Positions 27,663 through 36,663 of a stretch of DNA of 64,000 nucleotides are shown here, piece after piece. The stretch lies in NCBI RefSeq assembly GCF_000024205.1, contig NC_013216.1, positions 1 through 64,000 on the forward strand, written 5' to 3'. The stretch's first letter is position 1. Every line of letters begins with the position of its first letter. The translations under genes and the position numbers were made by a program. The notes below the pieces were generated by a model that saw only the letters and a program-made list of their open reading frames with translations, had not been told where the DNA came from and ran no database searches. The stretch comes from Desulfofarcimen acetoxidans DSM 771. Lineage in GTDB: Bacteria; Bacillota; Desulfotomaculia; Desulfotomaculales; Desulfofarciminaceae.

Positions 27663-29606
27663 ATGAAATATAACGTTGTTTTTCAACCGTCGGGACGCCG
27701 GGGTATGGTGGTTGAGGGTATAAGCCTCCTTCAGGCTTCCCGGGATCTGGGCGCCGATATCGAAGGACCCTGCGGCGGTACCGGAAAATGCGGCAAGTGC
27801 AAGGTAAAAATTGAGGAAGGCTATTTTGAGAAGTACAGTATAACTTCACAAAGCTCAAATCTTTTGCCGTTGACCGAGCAGGAAAAGGCCGTGCTCACAC
27901 CTGATGAGCAGCTTGATCATTATAGATTAGCCTGCTGTGCAATAATTCAAGGAGATGTCCTGGTCTTTGTTCCCGAGCAAAGCAGCCAGGCCAAACAAGT
28001 AATTTTGGAAAGTTCGCGGGGTAGAAGCGCCAATTTAAATCCTGCCGTAAAAAAATATTATATAGAGATGAAAAAGGCGACTCTGGATGATTACAGGGAT
28101 GATTATATGCGGCTTAAAAATGCTTTAATAGAAAATTACAGTCACTTGAAGGATGAATTTTCTGTAGATTACAAGGTTTTGTTAACATTGCCGAATGTTT
28201 TGAGAGAAAGCGGTTGGAAGGTAACTGTCACCCTGTGGAATGAGAGAAATGTAATTGCTGTGGAGCCGGGGCGGGTGGAAGAAGCTTACGGTATTGCTGT
28301 TGATATTGGAACAACCACTATAGCTGCTTATCTTTGTGATTTAAACACGGGCATGCTTTTAAAACGTGACTCGCTGATGAATTCCCAGGTTCGCTATGGC
28401 GATGATGTAATCTCGCGTATATCCTATTGCATGATGAATGAGGATGGTTTGGCCAGACTGCACAATCTGATTATTGAAGATATAAACAAGCTGATAGAAC
28501 GAATGGCGGAAGCCGCGCATGTTAATTGTGAAAATATATATGAATTGGTTCTTGTTTTTAACACCGCCATGCATCACATAACCTTAAATATCGATCCGAG
28601 ATATATGGGGAGTTCCCCTTTTGTGTCTGTTATAAGAGAGCCTGTAGATATTAAAGCAAGAGAATTGGGTATAAAAATTGCCGAAGGCGGTAATGTTCAC
28701 TGTCTCCCGGTTGAGGCCGGTTTTGTTGGGGCTGATAATGTTTCCGTACTAATTGCTGAAGAGCCGTATAAACAGGATAAAATGATGCTTCTTATAGACA
28801 TAGGGACCAATGGTGAAATTAATCTTGGTAATAGAGATTGTATAATGTCGACCTCGTGCGCTACCGGGCCTGCTCTGGAGGGAGCTCAAATAAAACATGG
28901 CATGAGGGCTGCTCCCGGCGCAATAGAAGGGGTTAAGATTGACCGGCATTCTTTTGAGCCTGAATGCAAAGTTATTGGGGGGGGAGTTAATAGCAGCTCA
29001 CAGACGGGATATATAAAAGGTATTTGTGGTTCGGGTATTATTGATGCAGTTGCCTGTTTGTTTAAAGCAGGTATTATCCTGCCGGACGGTAGTTTCAATA
29101 AAAAGCTTGATATTCCGAGGCTGCGCCGGAGTTCAGAAGGGAAAATGGAGTATGTGCTGGTCTGGGCCGCCGAGACATCTGCCGGACAGGACATAACGAT
29201 AACACAAAAAGATGTTCGTGCGGTTCAATTGGCTAAAGCCGCTTTATATGCAGGAGCAAAAATTCTTATGCAAAAAAGGGATGTCAATAAACTGGATGGT
29301 GTTGTTTTGGCCGGAGCCTTTGGCAGTTATATAAATAAGGAAAGTGCTCTGCTGATTGGCATGTTTCCTGATTGTGCTTTAGAAAATGTTATTGCTGTTG
29401 GTAACGCCGCGGGAGAAGGGGCCAGACTGGCCCTTTTGGATAAGGATAAGCGTTTAGAAGCTAAAGAGGCTGCTTCCTTTGTTAAATTTGTTGAGACAGC
29501 GGCGGAAGCAGATTTTCAGAAACATTTTTTTGAGGCTATGTATTTCCCCCATGCTAAAGACTCCTTCCCCCATATGCAGAATATTCTTGACGGAGAAGAA
29601 AAATGA
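27663..29606 (+). CDS. Reductive activator of corrinoid proteins (RACE/RamA-like, DUF4445)
   Basis: Corrinoid methyltransferases stall when Co(I) oxidises to Co(II); this ATP-using iron-sulfur protein restores Co(I). The 647 residues have an N-terminal 2Fe-2S ferredoxin domain (GPCGGTGKCGKCKVKIEEG plus a later Cys), a linker, and a C-terminal ASKHA-type ATPase of the DUF4445 class (AVDIGTTTIAAYLCDL, LIDIGTNGEINLG, AAPGAIEGV, GICGSGIIDAVA, AGAFGSYINKE). Archaeal RamA uses C-terminal 4Fe-4S clusters instead, so this is the bacterial type. ATG at 27663 opens the ferredoxin domain; its Shine-Dalgarno is weak. It lies between pylT and pylSc. Confidence 0.92.
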   Translation: MKYNVVFQPSGRRGMVVEGISLLQASRDLGADIEGPCGGTGKCGKCKVKIEEGYFEKYSITSQSSNLLPLTEQEKAVLTPDEQLDHYRLACCAIIQGDVLVFVPEQSSQAKQVILESSRGRSANLNPAVKKYYIEMKKATLDDYRDDYMRLKNALIENYSHLKDEFSVDYKVLLTLPNVLRESGWKVTVTLWNERNVIAVEPGRVEEAYGIAVDIGTTTIAAYLCDLNTGMLLKRDSLMNSQVRYGDDVISRISYCMMNEDGLARLHNLIIEDINKLIERMAEAAHVNCENIYELVLVFNTAMHHITLNIDPRYMGSSPFVSVIREPVDIKARELGIKIAEGGNVHCLPVEAGFVGADNVSVLIAEEPYKQDKMMLLIDIGTNGEINLGNRDCIMSTSCATGPALEGAQIKHGMRAAPGAIEGVKIDRHSFEPECKVIGGGVNSSSQTGYIKGICGSGIIDAVACLFKAGIILPDGSFNKKLDIPRLRRSSEGKMEYVLVWAAETSAGQDITITQKDVRAVQLAKAALYAGAKILMQKRDVNKLDGVVLAGAFGSYINKESALLIGMFPDCALENVIAVGNAAGEGARLALLDKDKRLEAKEAASFVKFVETAAEADFQKHFFEAMYFPHAKDSFPHMQNILDGEEK

Positions 29607-29728
29607 TGCAGTGGGAGTAGGTATCGGCAGGACAGCATTCTTAATCAAATATTCGTGTTAAAAGTTGAGGGTGCAGCCAGTAGTGCGGCAAATTCAATTG
29701 CTATAATATTTTGAAAGGGGGTAGGAAG

Positions 29729-30565
29729 ATGTCATTTTTATGGACTGTGTCGCAACAAAAAAGACTTAGTGAATTAAACGCTTCCGAAGAAGAGAAAAAT
29801 ATGAGCTTTTCTTCGACGTCAGACAGGGAAGCAGCTTATAAAAGAGTTGAGATGCGGTTGATTAATGAAAGCAAACAGCGTTTGAATAAACTAAGACACG
29901 AAACCAAAAGACCTGCCATTTGTGCTTTGGAAAATCGCCTGGCGGCAGCCCTGAGGGGTGCAGGTTTTGTGCAAGTTGCAACGCCCGTTATACTTTCTAA
30001 AAAGTTGTTGGGGAAGATGACTATTACTGATGAGCATGCACTTTTCTCACAGGTCTTTTGGATTGAAGAAAATAAATGCCTGCGTCCCATGCTTGCCCCG
30101 AACTTGTATTATATTCTAAAGGATTTGTTGAGGCTCTGGGAAAAACCGGTTCGCATCTTTGAGATTGGCTCTTGTTTTCGCAAGGAATCACAGGGCAGCA
30201 ATCATTTAAATGAATTTACTATGCTTAACCTGGTTGAATGGGGCTTGCCGGAAGAACAGCGCCAGAAGAGGATCAGTGAATTGGCTAAATTAGTAATGGA
30301 TGAAACCGGTATTGATGAATACCATTTGGAACACGCGGAATCAGTAGTCTATGGTGAAACCGTGGATGTTATGCATAGAGACATAGAATTGGGTTCCGGC
30401 GCTCTTGGCCCGCACTTTCTTGATGGGCGCTGGGGCGTTGTTGGTCCCTGGGTAGGCATTGGTTTTGGCCTGGAACGCCTGCTTATGGTTGAACAGGGCG
30501 GACAGAATGTTCGCAGCATGGGCAAAAGCCTGACTTATTTGGACGGGGTAAGGCTAAATATCTGA
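29729..30565 (+). CDS. pylSc: Pyrrolysyl-tRNA synthetase, catalytic C-terminal domain (PylSc)
   Basis: PylSc charges pylT with pyrrolysine. The 278-residue class II catalytic domain stands alone, as in Desulfitobacterium, with its tRNA-binding partner PylSn encoded separately. Visible motifs: motif 2 region RIFEIGSCFRKESQGSNHLNEFTMLN, where the Asn of MLN binds the substrate carbonyl, the Tyr of VVYGETVDV that caps the ring, and motif 3 GIGFGLERLLM. ATG at 29729 follows GGGGGTAGGAAG. A TATAAT at 29702-29707 may mark a local promoter, without a good -35. Confidence 0.96.
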   Translation: MSFLWTVSQQKRLSELNASEEEKNMSFSSTSDREAAYKRVEMRLINESKQRLNKLRHETKRPAICALENRLAAALRGAGFVQVATPVILSKKLLGKMTITDEHALFSQVFWIEENKCLRPMLAPNLYYILKDLLRLWEKPVRIFEIGSCFRKESQGSNHLNEFTMLNLVEWGLPEEQRQKRISELAKLVMDETGIDEYHLEHAESVVYGETVDVMHRDIELGSGALGPHFLDGRWGVVGPWVGIGFGLERLLMVEQGGQNVRSMGKSLTYLDGVRLNI

Positions 30566-30608
30566 TAATAAATATTGAAAAGTATTGTGAGAAAGAGGAG
30601 TTATTATC

Positions 30609-31715
30609 ATGGTTACTATAAATCTTGAAGCAATTATCGACAAGGCCTTGAACCGAAATACTCTTTCAAAAGAAGAAATTAAATTTCTTCTTAAGCTGTC
30701 TGACCCTCTGATGAAGGAAAAAGTTTTTCTAACAGCCAGGGAATTGCGCAACAGATATTTTCAGGATCGGGTTTTCCTATATGGATTTATTTATTTCTCT
30801 ACTTATTGCAGGAATGATTGCAGCTTTTGCTATTATCGCAAATCCAATAACTTGTGCCGGAGGTATCGCAAGACGGCAGCGGAAGTTGCTGATATCGCCC
30901 GTGCCCTGGCTGAGTCAGGAGTATATCTCATTGATTTAACCATGGGTGAGGATCCCCTGTACCTTTCAGACAGTACGGAGGGACAGGAGAAACTGTTGGA
31001 AATTGTTAGAATGGTGAAAGAAAGTACAGGTTTGCCGGTTATGATATCTCCTGGTGTTGTAGCGGCCGGCATGTTAAAAAAATTAAAAGAGGCCGGGGCC
31101 GATTGGTATGCCTGCTATCAGGAAACTCATAACCGGCGGTTGTATAAAAAACTAAGACTAAACCAGAGCTATAATGAAAGATGGGCTATAAAGGTATATG
31201 CAAAAACTATCGGCATGCTGGTAGAAGAAGGTCTATTGGTTGGTGTGGGGGACAGCATTGACGATATTGTTAATTCTTTAATGGAAATGAAAAGCCTGGG
31301 GGCGGAGCAGGTCAGGACGATGACTTTCGTACCCCAGCAAGGTACTCCGCTGTATGGAATAGATGCGCCTGGTGACGCTCTGGAGCTTAATATTATTGCC
31401 GTTATGCGTATCCTATTTCCGGATAGGCTGATTCCTGCTTCTCTGGATGTTAAGGGTATATTTGGCTTGAAAGAGCGTCTTGATGCAGGAGCAAATGTTG
31501 TTACTTCTTTGATTCCGCCTGAGCGGGGATTGGTTGGAGTTTCACAGAGCACGCTGGATATCTCTGAGGGGCACAGAACGGTTAAAGGGATCATGCCGGC
31601 TTTGCAGTCCTGCGGGTTGAAGCCGGCGACTCTTGCTGAATATACCAAATGGATAAAAGAAAAACAGGGCCATCCGATAAAAATTGATAAAAGGAAGGAA
31701 ATGCTGTGCTGGTAG
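30609..31715 (+). CDS. pylB: Methylornithine synthase PylB (radical SAM)
   Basis: PylB is the radical SAM mutase that turns lysine into (3R)-3-methylornithine, the first step of pyrrolysine synthesis. The 368-residue product has the CxxxCxxC cluster motif as C67, C71 and C74 (YCRNDCSFCYYR), the downstream LTMGEDPLY segment and the BATS-type barrel typical of the BioB/HydE/PylB group. ATG follows AGGAG. It ends in UAG, but CAA TAA follows in frame, so readthrough would add only two residues. pylC overlaps the end by ten bases. Confidence 0.96.
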   Translation: MVTINLEAIIDKALNRNTLSKEEIKFLLKLSDPLMKEKVFLTARELRNRYFQDRVFLYGFIYFSTYCRNDCSFCYYRKSNNLCRRYRKTAAEVADIARALAESGVYLIDLTMGEDPLYLSDSTEGQEKLLEIVRMVKESTGLPVMISPGVVAAGMLKKLKEAGADWYACYQETHNRRLYKKLRLNQSYNERWAIKVYAKTIGMLVEEGLLVGVGDSIDDIVNSLMEMKSLGAEQVRTMTFVPQQGTPLYGIDAPGDALELNIIAVMRILFPDRLIPASLDVKGIFGLKERLDAGANVVTSLIPPERGLVGVSQSTLDISEGHRTVKGIMPALQSCGLKPATLAEYTKWIKEKQGHPIKIDKRKEMLCW

Positions 31716-32866
31716 CAATAATGGGTGGAAAGCTGCAGGGCGTGGAAGCGGCCTATCTTTCCCGGCAAGCCGGATGGAAAGCAGTGCTGGTTGACAGGAA
31801 TCGGGACGCTCCGGCTGCCGGGATGTGCGATAACTTTATCCAAGCTGATCTTATGGAGAAAGATAAATTAGTTGATTTATTTAAGAAAGTTAAACTGGTT
31901 ATTCCGGCTGTGGAAAACAGTGAGGTACTGGAAAATATCAAAGAATGTGCCCTTGCGGCAGGTGTGAAAATTATTTATGATTCTGCTGCCTATGCTCTTT
32001 CTTCCTCCAAAATAGAGTCGGATAAACTCTTTGCAAGGCTTGATCTGCCTGTTCCGAAGCCCTGGTCCGGCTGTGGCTTTCCTGTTGTCATAAAGCCCTC
32101 CGGAGCAAGCGGCAGTGAAAATGTTTATAAGATTAACAGTCTCAGAGATTTTAACGAGCTTACCTTGAAGCTGGGTAATCTGGATAGTTGGGTCAAACAG
32201 GAATATCTGCGGGGTCCCTCCTACTCGATTGAAGTTATAGGCTGCAAGGGGGATTATCAGACTTTCCAGATAACAGAATTAGAAATGGACGCCGCTCATG
32301 ATTGTAAAAGAGTATTGGCTCCTGCGCAATTATCCACGGAAAAGCAGGATGAATTTAAATCTCAGGCTGTTAAAATAGCCCGGGCTCTCAACTTGAATGG
32401 AATTATGGATGTCGAAGTCATTTTGCATGATGAAAAGTTTAAAGTACTGGAAATAGACGCCCGCTTGCCAAGCCAGACTCCAACCGTAGTTTATAAAGCC
32501 ACGGGTATTAATATGCTGGAAGTTTTATGGCCCGGTGGCTTAAAAAGAAGGGAGAAGCAAGAAATAGGAATGACCAGGGGCGTTGTTTATGAACATATTA
32601 AAGTAAGAAGCAACCGGCTGATTGAAGTTGGCGGAGAGCATATAATGGCGGGAGCCGGTCGCCTGCATATCTTAAAAAAGTTTTTTGGTGCAGACGAAGC
32701 TATTTCAAATTATGACAGGGATAAAACAGAATGGGTTGCTACTCTCATTATTACAGGTAAGAACAGGCAGGAGGCTTGGTTAAAAAGAACGGCAGTTATA
32801 AAGAATATCATGCAAGAGTTTGCTGTTGAGGATTGCATGGATACCGGCATTTCAAATAAAGGATGA
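31706..32866 (+). CDS. pylC: Pyrrolysine biosynthesis ligase PylC
   Basis: PylC is the ATP-grasp ligase that joins methylornithine to the epsilon amine of lysine. The 386-residue protein opens with a Rossmann-like preATP-grasp domain (LVAIMGGKLQGVEAAYLSRQ) and carries ATP-grasp features FPVVIKPSGASGS, VKQEYLRGPSYSIEVIG and LEIDARLPSQTPTVVY. The GTG start at 31706 lies within the end of pylB, after AAGGAAGG, so the two are translationally coupled. Length fits the family. Confidence 0.96.
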   Translation: MLVAIMGGKLQGVEAAYLSRQAGWKAVLVDRNRDAPAAGMCDNFIQADLMEKDKLVDLFKKVKLVIPAVENSEVLENIKECALAAGVKIIYDSAAYALSSSKIESDKLFARLDLPVPKPWSGCGFPVVIKPSGASGSENVYKINSLRDFNELTLKLGNLDSWVKQEYLRGPSYSIEVIGCKGDYQTFQITELEMDAAHDCKRVLAPAQLSTEKQDEFKSQAVKIARALNLNGIMDVEVILHDEKFKVLEIDARLPSQTPTVVYKATGINMLEVLWPGGLKRREKQEIGMTRGVVYEHIKVRSNRLIEVGGEHIMAGAGRLHILKKFFGADEAISNYDRDKTEWVATLIITGKNRQEAWLKRTAVIKNIMQEFAVEDCMDTGISNKG

Positions 32867-32917
32867 CCGAGTTAAAATGATTATAAAATAAATATATTAT
32901 AAGAAACCGGTGGTTAT

Positions 32918-33733
32918 ATGACTAGACTGAGAGAAGAGGATATTTCACATATCCCTTTGAATCTAAATGAGTATAATAAAAAATTGCTAAAAGACACAGG
33001 TAAATCTTTAGGGGGAATTGCGGCATATGCTGCCGGTACTACAAAAGAGATAATTTATAATTTGCGGCAGGACATACCGGCAGCAGTTATTCCAATAACC
33101 TGTGGAGAAGGTATAATTAACGGATTTTCCATATCAGTCCAAAGAATCATTGATTTCCTGGGCTTTTCAGCTTTTGTTACAGATCAAAAGGATGTGGGTG
33201 GCCTGGCGGAAGCAGTTGAGAAGGGTGCTAAGATAATTTTTCTTGCCGACGACAACCGTTTTGTTGCGATTAATATTTTAACCGGTAAGGTGGTTGATAA
33301 CGGCGAGGCCACGGGAAAAGGCTATGCCGCGGCCCTGGATTTATTATCGGGCGGTTTGCGGGATAAGCAAGTGCTTTTAATCGGGGCTGGACCTGTAGGT
33401 ACCGGAGCTTCAGTGTTTATGTCAACACACGGGGCGAAGGTTTTTGTATATGATATTAACAGAGAACAGGCTGAAAAGCTGAAAAAGAACCTGCCGGAAG
33501 TTGAAATAATAAATAACTTTTATGAGGCTTTGTCCCAATATGATTTATTATTTGATGCTTCGCCTGCCGAAGGCATAATTGGTAAAGAGCACCTGGGTGA
33601 GCATATGATGATATCCGCTCCCGGGATTCCTTTGGGTTTAACTCGGGAATGCCTTCCGCTGGTTCCCCACAGGTTGATTCACGATGCTCTGGAGATAGGT
33701 GTGGCAACTATGTTGTTTGATGTTTTAACTTAA
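32918..33733 (+). CDS. pylD: Pyrrolysine synthase PylD
   Basis: PylD oxidises the lysine-methylornithine isopeptide with NAD+, after which the product cyclises to pyrrolysine. The 271-residue protein has an N-terminal substrate domain (MTRLREEDISHIP, ITCGEGIINGFS) and a Rossmann domain with VLLIGAGPVGTGAS and the acidic strand end VFVYDINRE. ATG follows GGTGG. It starts 51 bases after pylC and precedes pylSn. Length and motifs match other PylD proteins. Confidence 0.96.
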   Translation: MTRLREEDISHIPLNLNEYNKKLLKDTGKSLGGIAAYAAGTTKEIIYNLRQDIPAAVIPITCGEGIINGFSISVQRIIDFLGFSAFVTDQKDVGGLAEAVEKGAKIIFLADDNRFVAINILTGKVVDNGEATGKGYAAALDLLSGGLRDKQVLLIGAGPVGTGASVFMSTHGAKVFVYDINREQAEKLKKNLPEVEIINNFYEALSQYDLLFDASPAEGIIGKEHLGEHMMISAPGIPLGLTRECLPLVPHRLIHDALEIGVATMLFDVLT

Positions 33734-33751
33734 CGGAAATGAGGCTTGAGT

Positions 33752-34114
33752 ATGAGTTCGAAAAAAAACGCCGATATTACCGCGGATATACAAAATGGCA
33801 TGAACAGTCAAAAGAAAAGATATTACAGAAAAAATGTTGAGTTTTTTAAGCTGCTGGAAAAGGTTAAGCTATGGCCATCTCGTTCCGGTACTTTGCACGG
33901 GATTAAATCAATTAAAATTCATAGCAATACCGCTGAAGTAACTACTTTTTGCGGGGAAATGTTTATTATTTGGAATTCGCGAAACAGCAGGGCCTCCAGG
34001 TGGTTGAGGAATAAGTGGTCCTTTTGTGCCTGCGGCAAATGTAAAATACCAGCCTGGAAGATAGAAAAATATACTACTACAATGATGACCCAAAAATGGG
34101 GCTCCGGTTTGTAG
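33752..34114 (+). CDS. pylSn: Pyrrolysyl-tRNA synthetase, N-terminal tRNA-binding domain (PylSn)
   Basis: PylSn is the small tRNA-Pyl-binding protein that in bacteria replaces the N-terminal domain of archaeal PylS. The 120-residue, very basic product ends with the diagnostic zinc motif region: CACGKC (Cys92, 94, 97) and WKIEKYTTT. A conserved histidine earlier (GTLHGIK) likely completes the site. The ATG at 33752 is eight bases after GAGG; the TTG at 33746 is less suited. It ends in UAG, with another UAG and then UAA in frame within ten codons. Last gene of the pylSc-B-C-D-Sn operon. Confidence 0.94.
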   Translation: MSSKKNADITADIQNGMNSQKKRYYRKNVEFFKLLEKVKLWPSRSGTLHGIKSIKIHSNTAEVTTFCGEMFIIWNSRNSRASRWLRNKWSFCACGKCKIPAWKIEKYTTTMMTQKWGSGL

Positions 34115-34171
34115 TTTAAGAAGTTCAAGACAATTGTATAGTAAAATGTCAAGTTTTATTTCAGAATATAG

Positions 34172-34200
34172 TTGACTTAACTGATTAGCTATGCTAATAT
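34172..34200 (+). promoter_or_regulatory. Promoter of the amtB leader, a near copy of the mtm promoter
   Basis: TTGACT (34172-34177), 17-base spacer ending GATTAGCTATGC, TAATAT (34195-34200), then TAAAG. The match with 23965-23997 extends through spacer and start site. Confidence 0.8.
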
Positions 34201-34472
34201 AAAGTCATACAAATAAATGATTCTCATATGTAAATATGATTTGTGGTTTATTTGATAAGAGTGAAAGCAATAAGTTATACACAGTTGTATAAACGAAAAT
34301 GCTTTGAGCTGATTAAAATTATCCTTTTTATATTCATAGACAAGTTTTAGTCATTAACTATTTTAGAGATGCTGCATAAAATAATTATCACAAGACTGTG
34401 TAAATAGGATACGAAGTTGTATCAAACGGCAATGACGCTTTTCAAGAGAGTATTTCTTGAAAAGCGTTTTTT
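34201..34472 (+). promoter_or_regulatory. Attenuator-like leader of amtB-glnB (leader B)
   Basis: Homologous to leader A at both ends. It contains a hairpin TTATAC-ACAGTT-GTATAA (34275-34292), a hairpin GATAC-GAAGTT-GTATC (34408-34423) that occupies the place of GATAC-AAAGTG-GTATC in leader A, and the terminator at 34435-34472. The middle has diverged. Six-base loops with G at position 4 are shared by all hairpins. See leader A for the ANTAR-type hypothesis, which would suit an ammonium transporter. Confidence 0.65.
34435..34472 (+). terminator. Leader terminator 1 of amtB
   Basis: ACGCTTTTCAAG/CTTGAAAAGCGT stem with TTTTTT, closely matching the terminator of leader A. Confidence 0.85.
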
Positions 34473-34474
34473 GT

Positions 34475-34594
34475 TACTCTGGGAAAATTATGCATATAGT
34501 GGATCTATGGATAAGTTAAGGGTATCACTGTATAATTTCCAGCGAGTACAAGTGCCTATAGCAGCAAGAAAGTCGCCTTATGCCACTTTCTTGC
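34475..34594 (+). ncRNA. Candidate structured RNA element, copy 1 (upstream of amtB)
   Basis: A long stem pairs 34475-34491 (TACTCTGGGAAAATTAT) with 34532-34548 (ATAATTTCCAGCGAGTA). It is followed by a single-stranded stretch AGTGCCTATAGCAGC and a hairpin GCAAGAAAGT/ACTTTCTTGC (34564-34594). The same arrangement and the motif GAGTAC-AGTGCCTAT-GC recur before spo0F at 61094-61243, with base changes that keep the stems. I know no matching riboswitch class. Confidence 0.6.
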
Positions 34595-34621
34595 GGAATC
34601 ACACAGGTGTGATCATTGAGC

Positions 34622-34675
34622 AAAGACGCTCTTGTTTCAAGGTTGAAATTCCTTGTTATAAGAGCGTCTTTATAT
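34622..34675 (+). terminator. Second hairpin terminator before amtB
   Basis: Outer stem AAAGACGCTCTT/AAGAGCGTCTTT enclosing CAAGG/CCTTG, with a short T-rich tail. A small hairpin ATCACAC/GTGTGAT precedes it at 34598-34613. It could be the expression platform of the structured element just upstream. Confidence 0.65.
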
Positions 34676-34793
34676 TATTGGAGAACCTGTAAAGGAAAGC
34701 GTAAATCTTTAAGTGGGGCGCCGACTTTGAAAGAAAAGCGTTTGAATGGATGGTTCTCAAAGTGATAAAAAATACGAGGGAGGTTTTAAAGTA

Positions 34794-36182
34794 ATGAAAA
34801 TTTTACGAGTTATTATCATGGCGCTTTCCTTTTTGATGACACTGCCTGTACTGGCGTGGGCTGAGGAAGCGGCAGCGCCCGCTGTCGATACCGGTGATAC
34901 GTCCTTTATCTTGATTTCTGCAGCGATTGTTCTGTTGATGACACCGGGTTTAGCCCTTTTTTATGGCGGCCTGTCACGCAAGAAGAATGTTTTGAATACT
35001 ATCATGTGCAGCTTTATAGCCTTAGGAATTATAAGTATTCAATGGGCGTTTTACGGTTACAGTCTGTCTTTCGGCCCTGATGTGGGGCATTTTATTGGCA
35101 GCCTTGACTGGCTTGGTTTAAAAGGTGTGGGATTAGAGCCGAATCCCGATTACGCTGCTACTATACCGCACCAGGCGTTTATGGTATTCCAGATGGTTTT
35201 CGCCATTATAACACCGGCCATTATTTCCGGTTCTGTTGCCGAGCGGATGAGATTTCCCGCTTACCTGGCCTTTATACTGCTTTGGGCAACCTTTATCTAT
35301 GATCCTGTAGCTCACTGGGTATGGGGTGTAGGAGGCTGGTTACGCAATCTTGGGGCACTTGATTTTGCCGGCGGTACCGTTGTGCATATCATTTCCGGCG
35401 TATCAGCGCTGGTAGCTGCAATGTATGTGGGCAAGCGCAAAGGCTATGGGAGAGAGTTAATGATACCGCATAATTTACCTATGACGGTTTTGGGAGCTTC
35501 TCTGCTGTGGTTTGGCTGGTTTGGTTTTAATGCGGGCAGTTCATTGGGCGCCGGTAGTCTGACTACTATGGTTTTTGTTAACACACAGCTGGCTACTGCA
35601 GCAGCAATGCTGTCATGGGTGATCTTTGAATGGATACGTCATGGCAAACCAACTCTGTTGGGTGCTGTCAGCGGTGCAGTGGCAGGTTTGGTGGCTATCA
35701 CCCCCGCATGCGGTTTTGTGACATCTATGTCAGCCATTATCATTGGTTTTATAGGCGGATTTATATGCTTCTTTTCAGTAGCTATAATGAAAGCAAAACT
35801 TGGTTATGACGATTCCTTTGATGCTTTTGGTGTGCACGGTATGGGAGGTACCTGGGGTGCTATAGCTACCGGTTTATTCGCCAGTAAAGCTGCAAACGAG
35901 CTGGGCAATGACGGTGTTTTCTACGGCAATCCTGATCAACTGGTCACTCAGTTGATAGCTACCGCGGCAAGCTGGGCTGTCGCTGTTGTAGGTACTTTAG
36001 TTTTATTGAAAGTAATCAGCCTGTTTACCAAGCTGCGTGCCAGTGATGAAGAACAGGAGACAGGTTTGGATTTTACCCAACATGGAGAGGACGCCTATAC
36101 CGAGTTTGTTTCCGGGTCTCCGTTTGGAGTTGATATGACTGCTGGCGGTGCTCCTGTCGGTGCAGAAAAACCCGCTTTTTAA
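34794..36182 (+). CDS. amtB: Ammonium transporter AmtB
   Basis: AmtB is the trimeric membrane channel for ammonium. The 462-residue product begins with a cleavable-looking signal peptide (MKILRVIIMALSF...AWAEEA) and then has eleven hydrophobic segments. Family signatures include LMTPGLALFYGGLSRKKNVLN, GSVAERMRF, DFAGGTVVHIISG with the pore histidine, and DAFGVHGMGGTWGAIATGLF with the second pore histidine. The ATG at 34794 follows GGAGG; longer frames have no support. glnB follows 57 bases later, the standard Amt-PII pairing. Expression is probably controlled by two leader elements. Confidence 0.96.
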   Translation: MKILRVIIMALSFLMTLPVLAWAEEAAAPAVDTGDTSFILISAAIVLLMTPGLALFYGGLSRKKNVLNTIMCSFIALGIISIQWAFYGYSLSFGPDVGHFIGSLDWLGLKGVGLEPNPDYAATIPHQAFMVFQMVFAIITPAIISGSVAERMRFPAYLAFILLWATFIYDPVAHWVWGVGGWLRNLGALDFAGGTVVHIISGVSALVAAMYVGKRKGYGRELMIPHNLPMTVLGASLLWFGWFGFNAGSSLGAGSLTTMVFVNTQLATAAAMLSWVIFEWIRHGKPTLLGAVSGAVAGLVAITPACGFVTSMSAIIIGFIGGFICFFSVAIMKAKLGYDDSFDAFGVHGMGGTWGAIATGLFASKAANELGNDGVFYGNPDQLVTQLIATAASWAVAVVGTLVLLKVISLFTKLRASDEEQETGLDFTQHGEDAYTEFVSGSPFGVDMTAGGAPVGAEKPAF

Positions 36183-36239
36183 TACTCTATTTTAAGGAGA
36201 CTTTCCTGTAGAATAATGGAAATAAAAGGGGGGATTGTG

Positions 36240-36578
36240 ATGACTAAAGTTGAGTGCATTTTGCGGCCGGCTAAGCTGGAGAGCGTTAAGGAAGCAGTGA
36301 ATAAATTTGGTGTTCATGGTATAACTGTTACTCAAGTGATTGGCTGCGGGCTGCAAAAAGGACATACTAATGTCTACCGTGGCCAGGAATACAGCATAAA
36401 CCTGCTTCCCAAGATAAAAGTTGAAATTGTTATTCCGGATAAAGATGTTGAGGAGATTATAAGAATAATAACAGAAGCGGCCAGAACCGGGGATATTGGA
36501 GACGGCAAGATTTTTGCCTATAGAATTGACAATGCGGTCCGGATCAGAACCGGTGAAACAGGGGAAAACGCTATCTAA
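36240..36578 (+). CDS. glnB: Nitrogen regulatory protein PII (GlnB/GlnK)
   Basis: PII is a trimeric signal protein that binds ATP/ADP and 2-oxoglutarate and blocks AmtB when nitrogen is ample. The 112 residues show TKVECILRPAKLESVKEAV, ITVTQVIGCGLQKGHTNVYRG with the T-loop and its Tyr in RGQEY, and the C-terminal GDIGDGKIFAYRIDNAVRIRTGE. ATG follows AAGGGGGG. Linked to amtB, so a GlnK-type role on the transporter is most likely. Confidence 0.95.
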   Translation: MTKVECILRPAKLESVKEAVNKFGVHGITVTQVIGCGLQKGHTNVYRGQEYSINLLPKIKVEIVIPDKDVEEIIRIITEAARTGDIGDGKIFAYRIDNAVRIRTGETGENAI

Positions 36579-36663
36579 TGACGTTATTGGGAATATTCTT
36601 CTTGAATAGCTTTGTGTTTGAGTTGATATTTGAATTAGCAGAGCAATTATTTTTGTAAACTTC

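Noticed and set aside
33908-34152. Minus-strand frames over pylSn
   Set aside because: pylSn carries the conserved zinc motif on the plus strand; the minus frames have no recognisable features.
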